Assembly (NCBI GenBank): GCA_026394025.1
Contig: JAPKZC010000997.1
Location: 1 to 14,873, forward strand
DNA: 14,873 nt
Origin: Candidatus Solibacter sp.
GTDB taxonomy: Bacteria; Acidobacteriota; Terriglobia; Bryobacterales; Bryobacteraceae
Direction of reading: 5' to 3'
A model generated the notes under the pieces. It saw only the letters and a program-made list of their open reading frames with translations. It searched no databases and had not been told where the DNA came from. Below, one piece after another: positions 1-7,467 of the stretch. The position numbers and the translations under genes are program-made. Position 1 is the first letter of the stretch. Each line of letters starts with the position of its first letter.

Positions 1-10
1 AAGATCAGAA

Positions 11-1402
11 CTAGCGACGCCCACGAATACGGCCCGATCGCGGCGTGAACCCTTCATAGTGCCGCATGATGAGCTGTGCTTCGATCTGGTTGATGGTATC
101 CATGGCCACGCCGACGACAATCAACAGGGATGTGCCGCCGAAATAGAAATTCACGCCCAAGCCTTCCAAAACGAACCGGGGCGAAACGCGGTCGATCCAG
201 TTGCCGAGCAACGGCAGATGGTTCAACTTGATTCCGGAGATCATGATATCCGGAATCAGGCAGAGGATCGACAGATAAATACCGCCCACCACGGTGATCT
301 TGGTGAGGATGTTATTCATGTAATCGGCGGTATTCCGGCCGGGGCGGATGCCCGGGATGAAACCGCCATACTTGCGCATGTTGTCCGCGGCCTCATTGGG
401 ATTGAAAATAATGGAAACGTAGAAGAAACAGAAGAAGATAATGCCGGCCACGAAGAGGACGTAGTAGAGCGGCTCGCCGTGCTGTATGCTCTTCAGCGTG
501 GCCGCAAGCCAGTTCACGTTCTTCACCCAGCCCATCTGGGCCAAAGTCTGCGGGAAGGCCAGAATCGAGGAGGCGAAGATGACCGGAATCACGCCGCCGG
601 CGTTGACTTTGAGCGGCATGTGAGTGGATTGCCCGCCCATCACGCGGCGGCCCACCACGCGCTTGGCATATTGCACCGGAATCCGGCGCTCGCCGCGCTC
701 CACCAGGACGATGAAAGCGACCACCGCAATCATCATGCCGATCAGCATGAGCAGCGTGATGGCGCCCCAGTCATGGATGGTGAACACGTGCTGATATATG
801 TTGGCGATGGCGTTCGGCAGCCCCACCACGATGCCGGTGAAGATGATCAGCGACATGCCGTTGCCGATGCCGCGCTCGCTGATCTGCTCACCCAGCCACA
901 TGATGAACGCCGTGCCGGTGGTCAGGGAAATGATAGTCAGGAAAACAAAGCCAATGCCCGGGTTGATCACGATGCCCTGTTGCATGGCCTGCAATCCCTG
1001 CGCGATCCCGAACGATTGCAGAACCGAGAGGATGATGGTCAGGTAGCGGGTCCACTGCGTGATTTTGCGGCGGCCGAGTTCGCCTTCCTTCTGTAACTTC
1101 TCGAGGGTGGGGACGACCACGGTGAGCAATTGCAGAATAATCGACGCCGTGATGTACGGCATGATCCCCAAGGCAAACACCGTGAGCCGCCGGATGTTGC
1201 CGCCCGCGAACAGATCGAAGAAACCAAAGATCGAACCCGAGTTGGAGTTAAAGAACTCCTCCCAGCGAACAATGTTGATACCCGGCGTCGGGATGTGGCC
1301 GCCCAGACGGTACACCGCCAGCAAACCCAACGCGAACAACAGCCTCTTGCGGAGGTCCGGTACGCGGAATATGTTCGCGAACGCTTCAAGTAGCTTGTTC
1401 AT
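11..1402 (-). CDS. secY: Protein translocase subunit SecY
   Basis: Central channel subunit of the Sec translocon in the inner membrane; with SecE/SecG it passes unfolded preproteins driven by SecA or the ribosome. The 463-residue protein is of normal length and shows about ten hydrophobic segments (for example residues 21-34, 74-98, 118-138, 152-171, 216-235, 268-286, 311-333, 367-388, 419-437). The first segment is followed by a plug-like region (about 55-72). The conserved cytosolic loop RGERRIPVQYAKR lies at 236-248 and the loop PGIRPGR at 350-356 carries the conserved arginine used by SecA/ribosome. The C-terminus is basic. The ATG follows an AAGGG Shine-Dalgarno with about 4-base spacing, 21 bases after rplO, the usual last position of the spc operon. 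Stop is TAG. Nothing appears broken. Confidence 0.97.
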   Translation of the reverse strand: MNKLLEAFANIFRVPDLRKRLLFALGLLAVYRLGGHIPTPGINIVRWEEFFNSNSGSIFGFFDLFAGGNIRRLTVFALGIMPYITASIILQLLTVVVPTLEKLQKEGELGRRKITQWTRYLTIILSVLQSFGIAQGLQAMQQGIVINPGIGFVFLTIISLTTGTAFIMWLGEQISERGIGNGMSLIIFTGIVVGLPNAIANIYQHVFTIHDWGAITLLMLIGMMIAVVAFIVLVERGERRIPVQYAKRVVGRRVMGGQSTHMPLKVNAGGVIPVIFASSILAFPQTLAQMGWVKNVNWLAATLKSIQHGEPLYYVLFVAGIIFFCFFYVSIIFNPNEAADNMRKYGGFIPGIRPGRNTADYMNNILTKITVVGGIYLSILCLIPDIMISGIKLNHLPLLGNWIDRVSPRFVLEGLGVNFYFGGTSLLIVVGVAMDTINQIEAQLIMRHYEGFTPRSGRIRGRR

Positions 1403-1423
1403 GGTACCCTTCGAGTCGCAACG

Positions 1424-1876
1424 CTATTCGCTCTTGGCGCCAATCACCAGCGCCGTTCCGCCTGACGCCTGGATCTTATCCATGGCCGACTTGGAAAAGT
1501 GGTGGGCTTCCACCGTAATCTTGCGCGTCAATACGCCCGTGCCGAGGATCTTGAGGCCATCGTGGACTTTGTGGATGACGCCCGCCGCCAGCAGGCTGTC
1601 CACGCTGAACGTGTCGCCTTCCAGTTTCTCCAGCTTGCCGAGATTGACAATCGCGAACTGCTTCTTAAAGATGTTGGTAAAACCGCGCTTGGGCAGCCGG
1701 CGATGCAGCGGCATCTGGCCGCCTTCAAATCCGCGCTTCTGGCTGAAGCCGGGGCCGGCGCGCTGTCCCGTGGAGCCGCGCGTCGAGGTCTTACCGTGCC
1801 CCGAGCCCATGCCGCGGCCAATCCGCTTACGGCCTTTCACTTGGCCGGGGGGAGGTTTCAATCCGCTGAGATTCAT
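1424..1876 (-). CDS. rplO: 50S ribosomal protein L15
   Basis: Late-assembly protein of the large subunit that binds 23S rRNA. The 150 residues match the family length. The glycine/arginine-rich N-terminal arm (about residues 15-50, with GRGMGSGHGKTSTRG and GQRAGPGFSQKRGFEGGQMPL) threads into rRNA, and the C-terminal globular domain follows from about residue 70. The ATG has an AAGGAGA Shine-Dalgarno about 6 bases upstream that overlaps the TAA of rpmD, so translation is probably coupled. It sits between rpmD and secY as in most bacteria. Confidence 0.97.
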   Translation of the reverse strand: MNLSGLKPPPGQVKGRKRIGRGMGSGHGKTSTRGSTGQRAGPGFSQKRGFEGGQMPLHRRLPKRGFTNIFKKQFAIVNLGKLEKLEGDTFSVDSLLAAGVIHKVHDGLKILGTGVLTRKITVEAHHFSKSAMDKIQASGGTALVIGAKSE

Positions 1877-1886
1877 ATCTGTCTCC

Positions 1887-2066
1887 TTACTCGACCACTG
1901 CCAGCAGGTGCGGGACTTTCTTCACCATTCCGCGGAAAACCGGCGAGTCCGGACGCTCCACCACCTGGTTCATTTTGCGCAAACCAAGGCCCAAAACCAC
2001 GCGCCTCTGCTTATCGGGACAACTGATCGGGCTGCCGACGAGTTTAATTTTGATCTTGCCTTCCAT
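1887..2066 (-). CDS. rpmD: 50S ribosomal protein L30
   Basis: Small large-subunit protein of 59 residues, the normal bacterial L30 size. It begins MEGKIKIKLVGSPISC and contains the family's LGLRKMNQVV helix region and a PVFRGMVKKVPHLL ending. The reading frame is open further upstream to an ATG at 2096, but that would overlap the end of rpsE and add ten residues not found in the family. The start at 2066 has an AAGGGG Shine-Dalgarno about 10 bases upstream and gives a 16-base gap after rpsE. It lies between rpsE and rplO, its standard place. Confidence 0.95.
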   Translation of the reverse strand: MEGKIKIKLVGSPISCPDKQRRVVLGLGLRKMNQVVERPDSPVFRGMVKKVPHLLAVVE

Positions 2067-2082
2067 GAGAGCCTGACCCCTT

Positions 2083-2592
2083 CTACAGCTTGTCAATCGC
2101 CAGACCGCGCATTTCAGCCACGGTGTTCTTGTCGCGAAGCGATTCCAGCGCCACGATGGTCGCCTTCACCACATTGTGCGGGTTCCGCCGCCCGATGGAT
2201 TTGGTCAGCACGTTGGGCACGCCGCAGGCCGTAATCACCGCGCGCACCGCGCCGCCCGCGATCACGCCGGTACCAGCCGCGGCCGGCTTCAGCAGCACCT
2301 GGCTGGAAGCATACTGGCCGAGGGCCCGATGGGCGATCGTGGTTTCGAGCACATTGACCTTGCGCAGATTCTTCTTGGCGGCTTCGATTCCCTTGCGGAT
2401 CGCGCTCGGCACTTCCTTCGCCTTACCGACCCCATAGCCCACGACCTTAGCCTGCGGATCGCCGATGACAACCAGCGCCGAGAAGCTCATGTTCTTACCG
2501 CCCTTCACCACTTTGGTGACGCGGTTGATTGCCACGACCTGCTCTTTGAGGTTGAGCGTCGCCGGATCGATGCGTTTCACTATCGTAGCCAT
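2083..2592 (-). CDS. rpsE: 30S ribosomal protein S5
   Basis: Small-subunit protein near the decoding and mRNA entry regions, important for translational accuracy. The 169-residue sequence has the N-terminal double-stranded-RNA-binding-like domain (about 16-80, with VTKVVKGGKNMSFSALVVIGD and GYGVGKAKEVPSAIRKG) and the C-terminal domain (about 95-165, with GTGVIAGGAVRAVITACGV and KSIGRRNPHNVVKAT). The loop after VVIGD reads PQAKVVGYG, slightly longer than the common GxGRVGYG form; this is a lineage variation, not damage. The GGAG Shine-Dalgarno lies inside the end of rplR, and the gap to rplR is only 3 bases. Confidence 0.97.
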   Translation of the reverse strand: MATIVKRIDPATLNLKEQVVAINRVTKVVKGGKNMSFSALVVIGDPQAKVVGYGVGKAKEVPSAIRKGIEAAKKNLRKVNVLETTIAHRALGQYASSQVLLKPAAAGTGVIAGGAVRAVITACGVPNVLTKSIGRRNPHNVVKATIVALESLRDKNTVAEMRGLAIDKL

Positions 2593-2595
2593 GAA

Positions 2596-2955
2596 TTAAA
2601 ACTCCAGTCCCGCTTCGCGCGCGGCATCCGCCAGCGCCTTGACGCGCCCGTGATACTGATAACCGCCGCGATCGAAGACCACGCTTGTAATGCCCTTTTC
2701 CTTGGCGCGCTCGGCCACCAGCTTGCCGATCGCCTTGGCCGCCGCCACGTTGCCGCCCTTCGCCTTGCCGGCCTTATCGACGGTCGAGGCCGAGACCACC
2801 GTTGCGCCGGCCACGTCGTCGATGACCTGCGCGTAAATGTGCGCCTCGCTGCGGAAGACGGCCAGGCGCGGGCGCGCCGCGGTCCCCGACAGCTTGCGCC
2901 GGATACGCTTGTGAATGCGCTCGCGGATTTCGTTCTTTTTAGGCTTCTTGATCAT
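2596..2955 (-). CDS. rplR: 50S ribosomal protein L18
   Basis: Binds 5S rRNA and helps attach it to the large subunit. It is 119 residues, a typical length, with a lysine/arginine-rich N-terminal tail (MIKKPKKNEIRERIHKRIRRK), the core motif TAARPRLAVFRSEAHIYAQVIDD, and the conserved ending VVFDRGGYQYHGRVKALADAAREAGLEF. The ATG overlaps the TGA of rplF as ATGA, a four-base overlap that implies translational coupling. It lies in the standard rplF-rplR-rpsE order. Confidence 0.97.
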   Translation of the reverse strand: MIKKPKKNEIRERIHKRIRRKLSGTAARPRLAVFRSEAHIYAQVIDDVAGATVVSASTVDKAGKAKGGNVAAAKAIGKLVAERAKEKGITSVVFDRGGYQYHGRVKALADAAREAGLEF

Positions 2956-3488
2956 TTGGCACTCGCCCCGGTCTTACCGACCTTCTTGCGCAGCGCCTCG
3001 CCCGTGTAGCGGACACCCTTATTCTTATAGGGATCCGGCTTGCGGAGCGCCCGCATGTTCGCCGCTACCTGGCCCAGCAACTGGCGGTCATGCCCGCTCA
3101 GCACCAGGTGCGTCTGTTTGTCGATCCTGAGATCCACGCCATCGGGCAGCAACATCTCGATGGGATGAGAGTAGCCCAGCGTGAACGTCACGATCTTACC
3201 CTTAACGTCGGCGCGATAGCCGATGCCGACGATGTCCAATTCGCGCACGAACCCGCCGCTGACGCCTTGCACGGCATTCGCCGCCAACGCCCGCGTCAGT
3301 CCGTGGATCGCGGCGTGCTCGTCGCCCGACCGCTTCACTTCCAGCTTGCCATCGGCCTGCTCAAAAGTGATACCGTGCGGAATCGGCACCATCAACTTGC
3401 CCTTGGGGCCCGTGACTTCCAGTTGTTCGCCGACCGAAATTTTCACGCCGCTCGGCAGCGGGATCGGCTTCTTACCAATTCTCGACAT
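2952..3488 (-). CDS. rplF: 50S ribosomal protein L6
   Basis: Large-subunit protein that binds near the sarcin-ricin loop and factor-binding centre. The 178 residues match the family. It starts MSRIGKKPIPLPSGVKISV, has two tandem L6 folds (about 10-80 and 90-165), and ends with the signature PDPYKNKGVRYTGEALRKKVGKTGA. A Shine-Dalgarno GAGGT overlaps the TGA of rpsH about 10 bases before the ATG. The 3' end overlaps rplR by four bases. Confidence 0.97.
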   Translation of the reverse strand: MSRIGKKPIPLPSGVKISVGEQLEVTGPKGKLMVPIPHGITFEQADGKLEVKRSGDEHAAIHGLTRALAANAVQGVSGGFVRELDIVGIGYRADVKGKIVTFTLGYSHPIEMLLPDGVDLRIDKQTHLVLSGHDRQLLGQVAANMRALRKPDPYKNKGVRYTGEALRKKVGKTGASAK

Positions 3489-3500
3489 AGTTCGGTAACC

Positions 3501-3896
3501 TCACCACACACGGCAGAGAATCTCTCCGCCCAGGTGCTCCTTGTGCGCGTCGCGGCCCGTCATCACGCCCCGTGGCGTCGTCAGAATGTTGATTCCGAGG
3601 CCGCCCAAAACGCGCGGGATGTCCGTCTGCCCGACATACACCCGGCAGCCCGGGCGCGAAACGCGCTCGATCGCCGAGATCACCGGCGAGTTATTGCCGC
3701 CGTACTTCAAATAGATCTTGATGGTCTTCTTCGCGCCTTCTTCCGCCACCTTGAAATTGGTAATGTAGCCTTCCTCTTTCAGAATGCGCGCGATTTCCGC
3801 TTTCAGCTTGGAGGCCGGCACGTCCACTTTTGGGTGGCGGGCCTGGATCGCGTTGCGAACGCGAGTCAGCATGTCGGCAATTGGATCGCTCGTCAT
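3501..3896 (-). CDS. rpsH: 30S ribosomal protein S8
   Basis: Primary 16S rRNA-binding protein of the small-subunit platform; in E. coli it also represses spc-operon translation, but whether it does here is not visible. The 131-residue protein begins MTSDPIADMLTRVRNA and ends with the conserved NILTTPRGVMTGRDAHKEHLGGEILCRVW, which includes the S8 signature around TTPRG. The start is supported by TAGGAG about 7 bases upstream. It lies 19 bases after rpsN. Confidence 0.97.
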   Translation of the reverse strand: MTSDPIADMLTRVRNAIQARHPKVDVPASKLKAEIARILKEEGYITNFKVAEEGAKKTIKIYLKYGGNNSPVISAIERVSRPGCRVYVGQTDIPRVLGGLGINILTTPRGVMTGRDAHKEHLGGEILCRVW

Positions 3897-3915
3897 AGTT
3901 CTCCTACTTCACTTC

Positions 3916-4125
3916 CTACCAGCTAGCCTTGGTCACACCCGGAATCTCGCCATTGAGGGCGAGCTTGCGGAAGCAGAGGCGGCAAATTCCGAACTTGCGC
4001 AGGAACGCGCGAGGCCTTCCGCAACGCCAGCAGCGGTTCCGGTGGCGGCACTGAAGTTTGGGCGTTTTGGCCTTGCGGGCCTTTTCCAGCTTGACGTCTT
4101 TCGCAATTTTTGCGGTTGTGGCCAT
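3916..4125 (-). CDS. rpsN: 30S ribosomal protein S14, zinc-binding (type Z)
   Basis: Small-subunit head protein. At 69 residues it belongs to the short, zinc-binding class of S14 rather than the ~100-residue zinc-free class. The four likely zinc ligands are C32 and C35 (CWRC) and C48 and C51 (CRLC); a further cysteine at 26 is outside this pattern. The conserved core runs from NRCWRCGRPRAF to the end GEIPGVTKASW. The lysine-rich N-terminus (residues 1-24) is a little longer than in many 61-residue homologues. It lies between rplE and rpsH, the usual place. Confidence 0.96.
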   Translation of the reverse strand: MATTAKIAKDVKLEKARKAKTPKLQCRHRNRCWRCGRPRAFLRKFGICRLCFRKLALNGEIPGVTKASW

Positions 4126-4142
4126 CTCTTAATCCCTTCTCC

Positions 4143-4688
4143 TTACGCAGCCCGGAACGGCATACCCATTTGCTTCAACAGCGCCAGGCCCTCCGCATCG
4201 GTGCGGGCCGTGGTGGTGATGGAAATGTTCATTCCCTTGGTCTTGTCCACCTTGGCATAGTCGATCTCGGGGAAAATCAACTGGTCCTTGATACCCAGGG
4301 TGTAATTCCCCCGCCCATCGAAGCTCTTGGTGCTCAGACCGCGGAAATCGCGGACGCGGGGCAGCGCCACGTTCACCAGCCGGTCGAAAAACTCGTACAT
4401 CCGGGCGCCGCGCAATGTCACCATGCAGCCAATCGACTGGCCTTCACGCAACTTGAACTGGGCGATGGATTTCGATGCCTTGGTGATCACCGGCTTCTGG
4501 CCCGCGATCTGCGTCAGTTCGTTGACCGCGCCATCCATCAGCTTGGCGTTTTGGGTCGCTTCGCCCATCCCGATATTCACCGTGATCTTATCCAGCTTCG
4601 GAACCGCCATGACGTTCTTGTAGCTGAACTCTTTGGTCAGCACCGGAACCACGACTTTCTGGTATTTCTCTATCAAACGCGCTGCCAT
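4143..4688 (-). CDS. rplE: 50S ribosomal protein L5
   Basis: Binds 5S rRNA and contacts the small-subunit head and P-site tRNA. The 181-residue protein starts MAARLIEKYQKVVVPVLTKEF and carries the family motifs KLDKITVNIGMGEATQN (about 32-48), GCMVTLRGARMYEFFDRL and DFRGLSTKSFDGRGNYTLGI, ending at PFRAA. The frame is open upstream to an ATG at 4766, but those 26 extra alanine-rich residues lie within rplX and are not part of the family. The chosen ATG has GAGGA about 6 bases upstream, just after the rplX stop. Confidence 0.96.
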   Translation of the reverse strand: MAARLIEKYQKVVVPVLTKEFSYKNVMAVPKLDKITVNIGMGEATQNAKLMDGAVNELTQIAGQKPVITKASKSIAQFKLREGQSIGCMVTLRGARMYEFFDRLVNVALPRVRDFRGLSTKSFDGRGNYTLGIKDQLIFPEIDYAKVDKTKGMNISITTTARTDAEGLALLKQMGMPFRAA

Positions 4689-4695
4689 GAAATCC

Positions 4696-5067
4696 TCACT
4701 TCCTATCGAGCGTCGCGCCGCATTTGCGGCAGACGCGCGTGCGGCTGGTTTTGCCGCCGGCTGCATTGTCCATGTGGTGGGCTACCCGTACCGCCTTGTG
4801 GCAGCCCGGGCATACCAGCATTACGTTGGAGACCTGGATGGGGCTCTCCCGCTCGGCGATGCCGCCCTTGATCTGCTTGCCAGGGTTGGGACGCGTGTGA
4901 CGTTTGATCATCATCACGTGCTCCACCAGAACCTTGCCCGTCTCGCGATTCACCGAGAGCACACGGCCCTGCTTGCCCTTGTCACGGCCGGTAATGACCT
5001 TGACCGTGTCTTCCTTCTTGATATCGATCCGCACTGGCTCGGCCAGTTTCCGTTTTGCGATTGCCAT
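4696..5067 (-). CDS. rplX: 50S ribosomal protein L24
   Basis: Assembly initiator of the large subunit that binds the 5' domain of 23S rRNA. The 123-residue sequence has a KOW motif near 22-36 (VKVITGRDKGKQGRV) and the conserved GGIAERESPIQVSNVMLV (68-85). The C-terminal part has a zinc-ribbon-like pair, CPGC at 86-89 and CRKC at 113-116, seen in many but not all bacterial L24 proteins. The N-terminus is about ten residues longer than in E. coli. The ATG overlaps the rplN stop by one base (TGATG), and a GAGG Shine-Dalgarno lies in the end of rplN. Confidence 0.96.
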   Translation of the reverse strand: MAIAKRKLAEPVRIDIKKEDTVKVITGRDKGKQGRVLSVNRETGKVLVEHVMMIKRHTRPNPGKQIKGGIAERESPIQVSNVMLVCPGCHKAVRVAHHMDNAAGGKTSRTRVCRKCGATLDRK

Positions 5068-5435
5068 CAGATTACCTCGGGGGCCAGCGAAACGATCTTC
5101 ATGTATTTTTTGTCGCGCAGTTCCCTGGCCACCGGCCCGAAGACGCGCGTGCCCACCGGCTCGCCCACATCGTTAATCAACACCGCCGCGTTGGAATCGA
5201 AACGAATGTACGTTCCGTCCTTACGCCGCGTCTCCTTGCGCATGCGGACGATCACGCAGCGCACCACTTTGCCCTTCTTGATCGCCGAATCGGGAGCAGC
5301 CTCTTTGACGGCGGCAGTGACCACGTCACCCAGGCCGGCGCGCAGGCCGAGGTCGCCACCGCGCGGCAAAATGCAGGAAAGCCTGCGCGCGCCGCTGTTG
5401 TCGGCCACCTCGAGAATTGTACGCATTCCTATCAT
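5067..5435 (-). CDS. rplN: 50S ribosomal protein L14
   Basis: Large-subunit protein at the intersubunit face, contacting 16S rRNA in bridges B5/B8. The 122 residues are the exact normal size. It begins MIGMRTILEVADNSGARRLSCI and has GDVVTAAVKEA, VRCVIVRMRKETRRKDGTYIRFDSNA and the end IVSLAPEVI. The start at 5435 gives the usual MIxM N-terminus and has GGAG about 8 bases upstream; the inner ATG at 5426 is less likely. It is the first gene of the spc block and follows the only large spacer in the run. Confidence 0.97.
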   Translation of the reverse strand: MIGMRTILEVADNSGARRLSCILPRGGDLGLRAGLGDVVTAAVKEAAPDSAIKKGKVVRCVIVRMRKETRRKDGTYIRFDSNAAVLINDVGEPVGTRVFGPVARELRDKKYMKIVSLAPEVI

Positions 5436-5453
5436 AAATTTGTCTCCGCGTGG

Positions 5454-5494
5454 GACAGGCCTCCTGGCCCGCCCCGACAGGCCCGAGGCCTGTC
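5454..5494. repeat. Inverted/direct repeat in the rpsQ-rplN spacer
   Basis: The 63-base gap between rpsQ and rplN holds three copies of an 8-base unit. On the plus strand GACAGGCC occurs at 5454-5461 and 5476-5483, and its complement GGCCTGTC at 5487-5494. The second and third copies form a perfect 8-base-pair stem with a 3-base loop; the first and third can form a competing longer hairpin. In the transcript the structure begins about 4 bases after the rpsQ stop. No T-run follows, so it is not a standard intrinsic terminator. It lies at the S10/spc boundary. It could be a dispersed intergenic repeat, an RNA-processing site or a partial attenuator; the role is unknown. Confidence 0.7.
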
Positions 5495-5498
5495 TTAC

Positions 5499-5828
5499 TT
5501 AAACCTTGACGTCCAGTTCCTTGGGCTGCGCGCCCACCTGCGGCGCCCGCCGCACGATGTCCAGCAGCCGCCACCGCTTCAACTTGCTCAGCGGACGGCA
5601 CTCGACGATGCGAACCTCATCGCCCAGCTTGGCCATGCCCTCTTCGTCGTGGGCGTAGAACTTCTTCCGCTTACCGATGATGCGCTTATACAAGGGATGC
5701 GGCACGCGCCGGCTGACTTCCACCACGATGGTCTTCTGCATCTTGGTCGAAACCACCTTGCCGACCTTCTCGTTTTTCAATGCCGTCTTCGGCTCAATCG
5801 CTGCCGCTCTGGCTTCGGTTTCGGCCAT
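5499..5828 (-). CDS. rpsQ: 30S ribosomal protein S17
   Basis: Primary 16S rRNA-binding protein with an OB fold, needed early in small-subunit assembly. At 109 residues it is longer than the ~85 typical of the family. The core runs from about residue 19 to 95 (KNEKVGKVVSTKMQKTIVVE, then HPLYKRIIGKRKKFYAHDE and the conserved ECRPLSKLKRWRLLDIVRRAP). There is an alanine/glutamate-rich N-terminal extension of roughly a dozen residues and a C-terminal extension of about thirteen. The ATG immediately follows the TAG of rpmC, so the start is well fixed, and GGGAG lies in the end of rpmC. Confidence 0.96.
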   Translation of the reverse strand: MAETEARAAAIEPKTALKNEKVGKVVSTKMQKTIVVEVSRRVPHPLYKRIIGKRKKFYAHDEEGMAKLGDEVRIVECRPLSKLKRWRLLDIVRRAPQVGAQPKELDVKV

Positions 5829-6032
5829 CTACTTCTTCTCCCCCGCCAACTCCCGCTCCCGCAGGATGGTGTAAATCCGCGCCCGATCCTTCTTCATCTG
5901 CCGGACCTTCTTCAGGCCTTCCATCTGTCCCATCGACATCTGAAAATGAAGACGGAACATCTGCTCGTCCATTTCCTTCAACTGCTGTTTAATTTCCTGC
6001 TCGTCCAGATCGCGAACCTTCTGCGCCTTCAT
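5829..6032 (-). CDS. rpmC: 50S ribosomal protein L29
   Basis: Small helical protein near the polypeptide exit tunnel that forms part of the docking site for trigger factor and SRP. The 67 residues form two predicted helices, with the conserved MKAQKVRDLDEQEIKQQL start and LHFQMSMGQMEGLKKVRQMKKDRARI core. Five bases separate it from rplP, and its GGAG Shine-Dalgarno overlaps the rplP end. It abuts rpsQ with no gap. Confidence 0.96.
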   Translation of the reverse strand: MKAQKVRDLDEQEIKQQLKEMDEQMFRLHFQMSMGQMEGLKKVRQMKKDRARIYTILRERELAGEKK

Positions 6033-6037
6033 ATCCG

Positions 6038-6454
<417 letters not shown>

Positions 6455-6474
6455 GGCGGTATGCCCTCAATTCC

Positions 6475-7467
6475 TTACTGGTTTTCACCCGAACCTTCCG
6501 GCGTCGCTTCGACACTCGGCTTGGTCTCGGGTTCCTGCGTAGTTTCCTGACGGGCCTCCTGCTTCCAGGACGGCTGTTGCGGCGACATCAGTGGCGGCAA
6601 AATCGGCGTCACCGGACGCGCTGCCGGACGCGGCAGATCGCTGGGCGGAGTCTGCACCGCCGGACCCGTCGCTTCTACCGGCGGGGCCGTATGCATGGGC
6701 GGCCGGTCGCGGCGTTCGCCGCCACGTTCGCCACCGCGATCCCCACCACGGGGGCGGTCGCCGCCGCGATCCGGACGATCCCGGCGGTCGCGCGTATCGC
6801 GCCGCGGCTCCGGATCGGGCAGCAGATTACGCCGCTTGGTGAGATCCAGAATTTCGCCCTTGTACAACCACGCCTTGACGCCGATCACGCCGTAAGTAGT
6901 GTGCGCTTCGGCGAAACCGTAATCGATATCGGCACGCAGGGTGTGCAGCGGAAGCTGCCCCTGCAGGTACCATTCACTGCGTGCAATCTCCGCGCCGTTC
7001 AAGCGGCCGCTGACCCGCACCTTGATGCCCTTGCAGCCGAAGCGCAGGGCCGAATCCACCGCCTTGCGCATGGCGCGGCGGAAGGCCACGCGTTTTTCCA
7101 GCTGCAAGGCGATCGACTCGCTCACCAGTTGGGCGTCCAACTCCGGCTTGTGCACTTCCTGGATGTCGATGAAGACCTCGCGATTGGTCTTCTTCGCCAT
7201 GTCCTGCTTGAGCTTTTCGATCTCCGCGCCCTTGCGCCCGATGATGATGCCCGGACGCGAGGTGCGGATGGTGACCCGCAGCTTGTTGCCCGGACGGTCC
7301 ACTTCAATCGAGCTGACACCGGCGCTCTTCAGCCTCTCGGTCAGCGCCGCCTTCCGCTCTTGATCTTCCTGCAACAGCTTGGCATAGCCCTGCTTGGCGA
7401 ACCAGCGCGACCGCCACGGCTTGTTGAAGCCCAGCCGGAATCCGTAAGGATGAACTTTCTGTCCCAT
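6475..7467 (-). CDS. rpsC: 30S ribosomal protein S3 with long low-complexity C-terminal tail
   Basis: Small-subunit head protein at the mRNA entry channel, part of the mRNA helicase centre. The core (residues 1 to about 210) is normal: MGQKVHPYGFRLG start, KH domain with the GRKG loop at 77-80, and C-terminal S3 domain with ALRFGCKGIKVRVSGRLNGAEIARSEW and GVIGVKAWLYKGEI (194-207). The protein is 330 residues, against about 210-240 in most bacteria. The extra part has three sections: an Arg/Asp/Gly-rich stretch (222-256), a Pro/Thr-rich stretch (257-300) and a Glu/Gln/Thr-rich acidic end (301-330). The frame stays open with no sign of a frameshift and rplP follows normally, so the tail appears genuine. 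The ATG directly abuts the rplV stop. Confidence 0.96.
   Translation of the reverse strand: MGQKVHPYGFRLGFNKPWRSRWFAKQGYAKLLQEDQERKAALTERLKSAGVSSIEVDRPGNKLRVTIRTSRPGIIIGRKGAEIEKLKQDMAKKTNREVFIDIQEVHKPELDAQLVSESIALQLEKRVAFRRAMRKAVDSALRFGCKGIKVRVSGRLNGAEIARSEWYLQGQLPLHTLRADIDYGFAEAHTTYGVIGVKAWLYKGEILDLTKRRNLLPDPEPRRDTRDRRDRPDRGGDRPRGGDRGGERGGERRDRPPMHTAPPVEATGPAVQTPPSDLPRPAARPVTPILPPLMSPQQPSWKQEARQETTQEPETKPSVEATPEGSGENQ
6700..6804 (-). repeat. Arg/Asp/Gly-rich low-complexity segment in rpsC
   Basis: This part of rpsC encodes residues 222-256, built from degenerate short units such as RRD, DRP, RGGD, RGGE. At DNA level it is a run of imperfect CGG/CGCGGC-type repeats. The composition resembles RGG-box RNA-binding tails of other proteins, but that likeness is inferred from composition only. 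Such repeats are prone to length change between strains. Confidence 0.75.

Noticed and set aside
2067..2096. Upstream start for rpmD overlapping rpsE
   Set aside because: The added residues are not L30-like and a Shine-Dalgarno precedes the ATG at 2066.
4689..4766. Upstream start for rplE adding 26 residues
   Set aside because: The extra residues are antiframe rplX sequence, unlike L5, and the ATG at 4688 has a good Shine-Dalgarno.
5454..5494. Intrinsic transcription terminator after rpsQ
   Set aside because: The stem is strong, but the following bases in the transcript are G/C-rich and not a U-run, and spc genes follow directly without a visible promoter.
6700..6804. Possible tandem-repeat or CRISPR-like array
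   Set aside because: The repeats are short, degenerate and in frame within the rpsC tail; there are no spacers of regular length.
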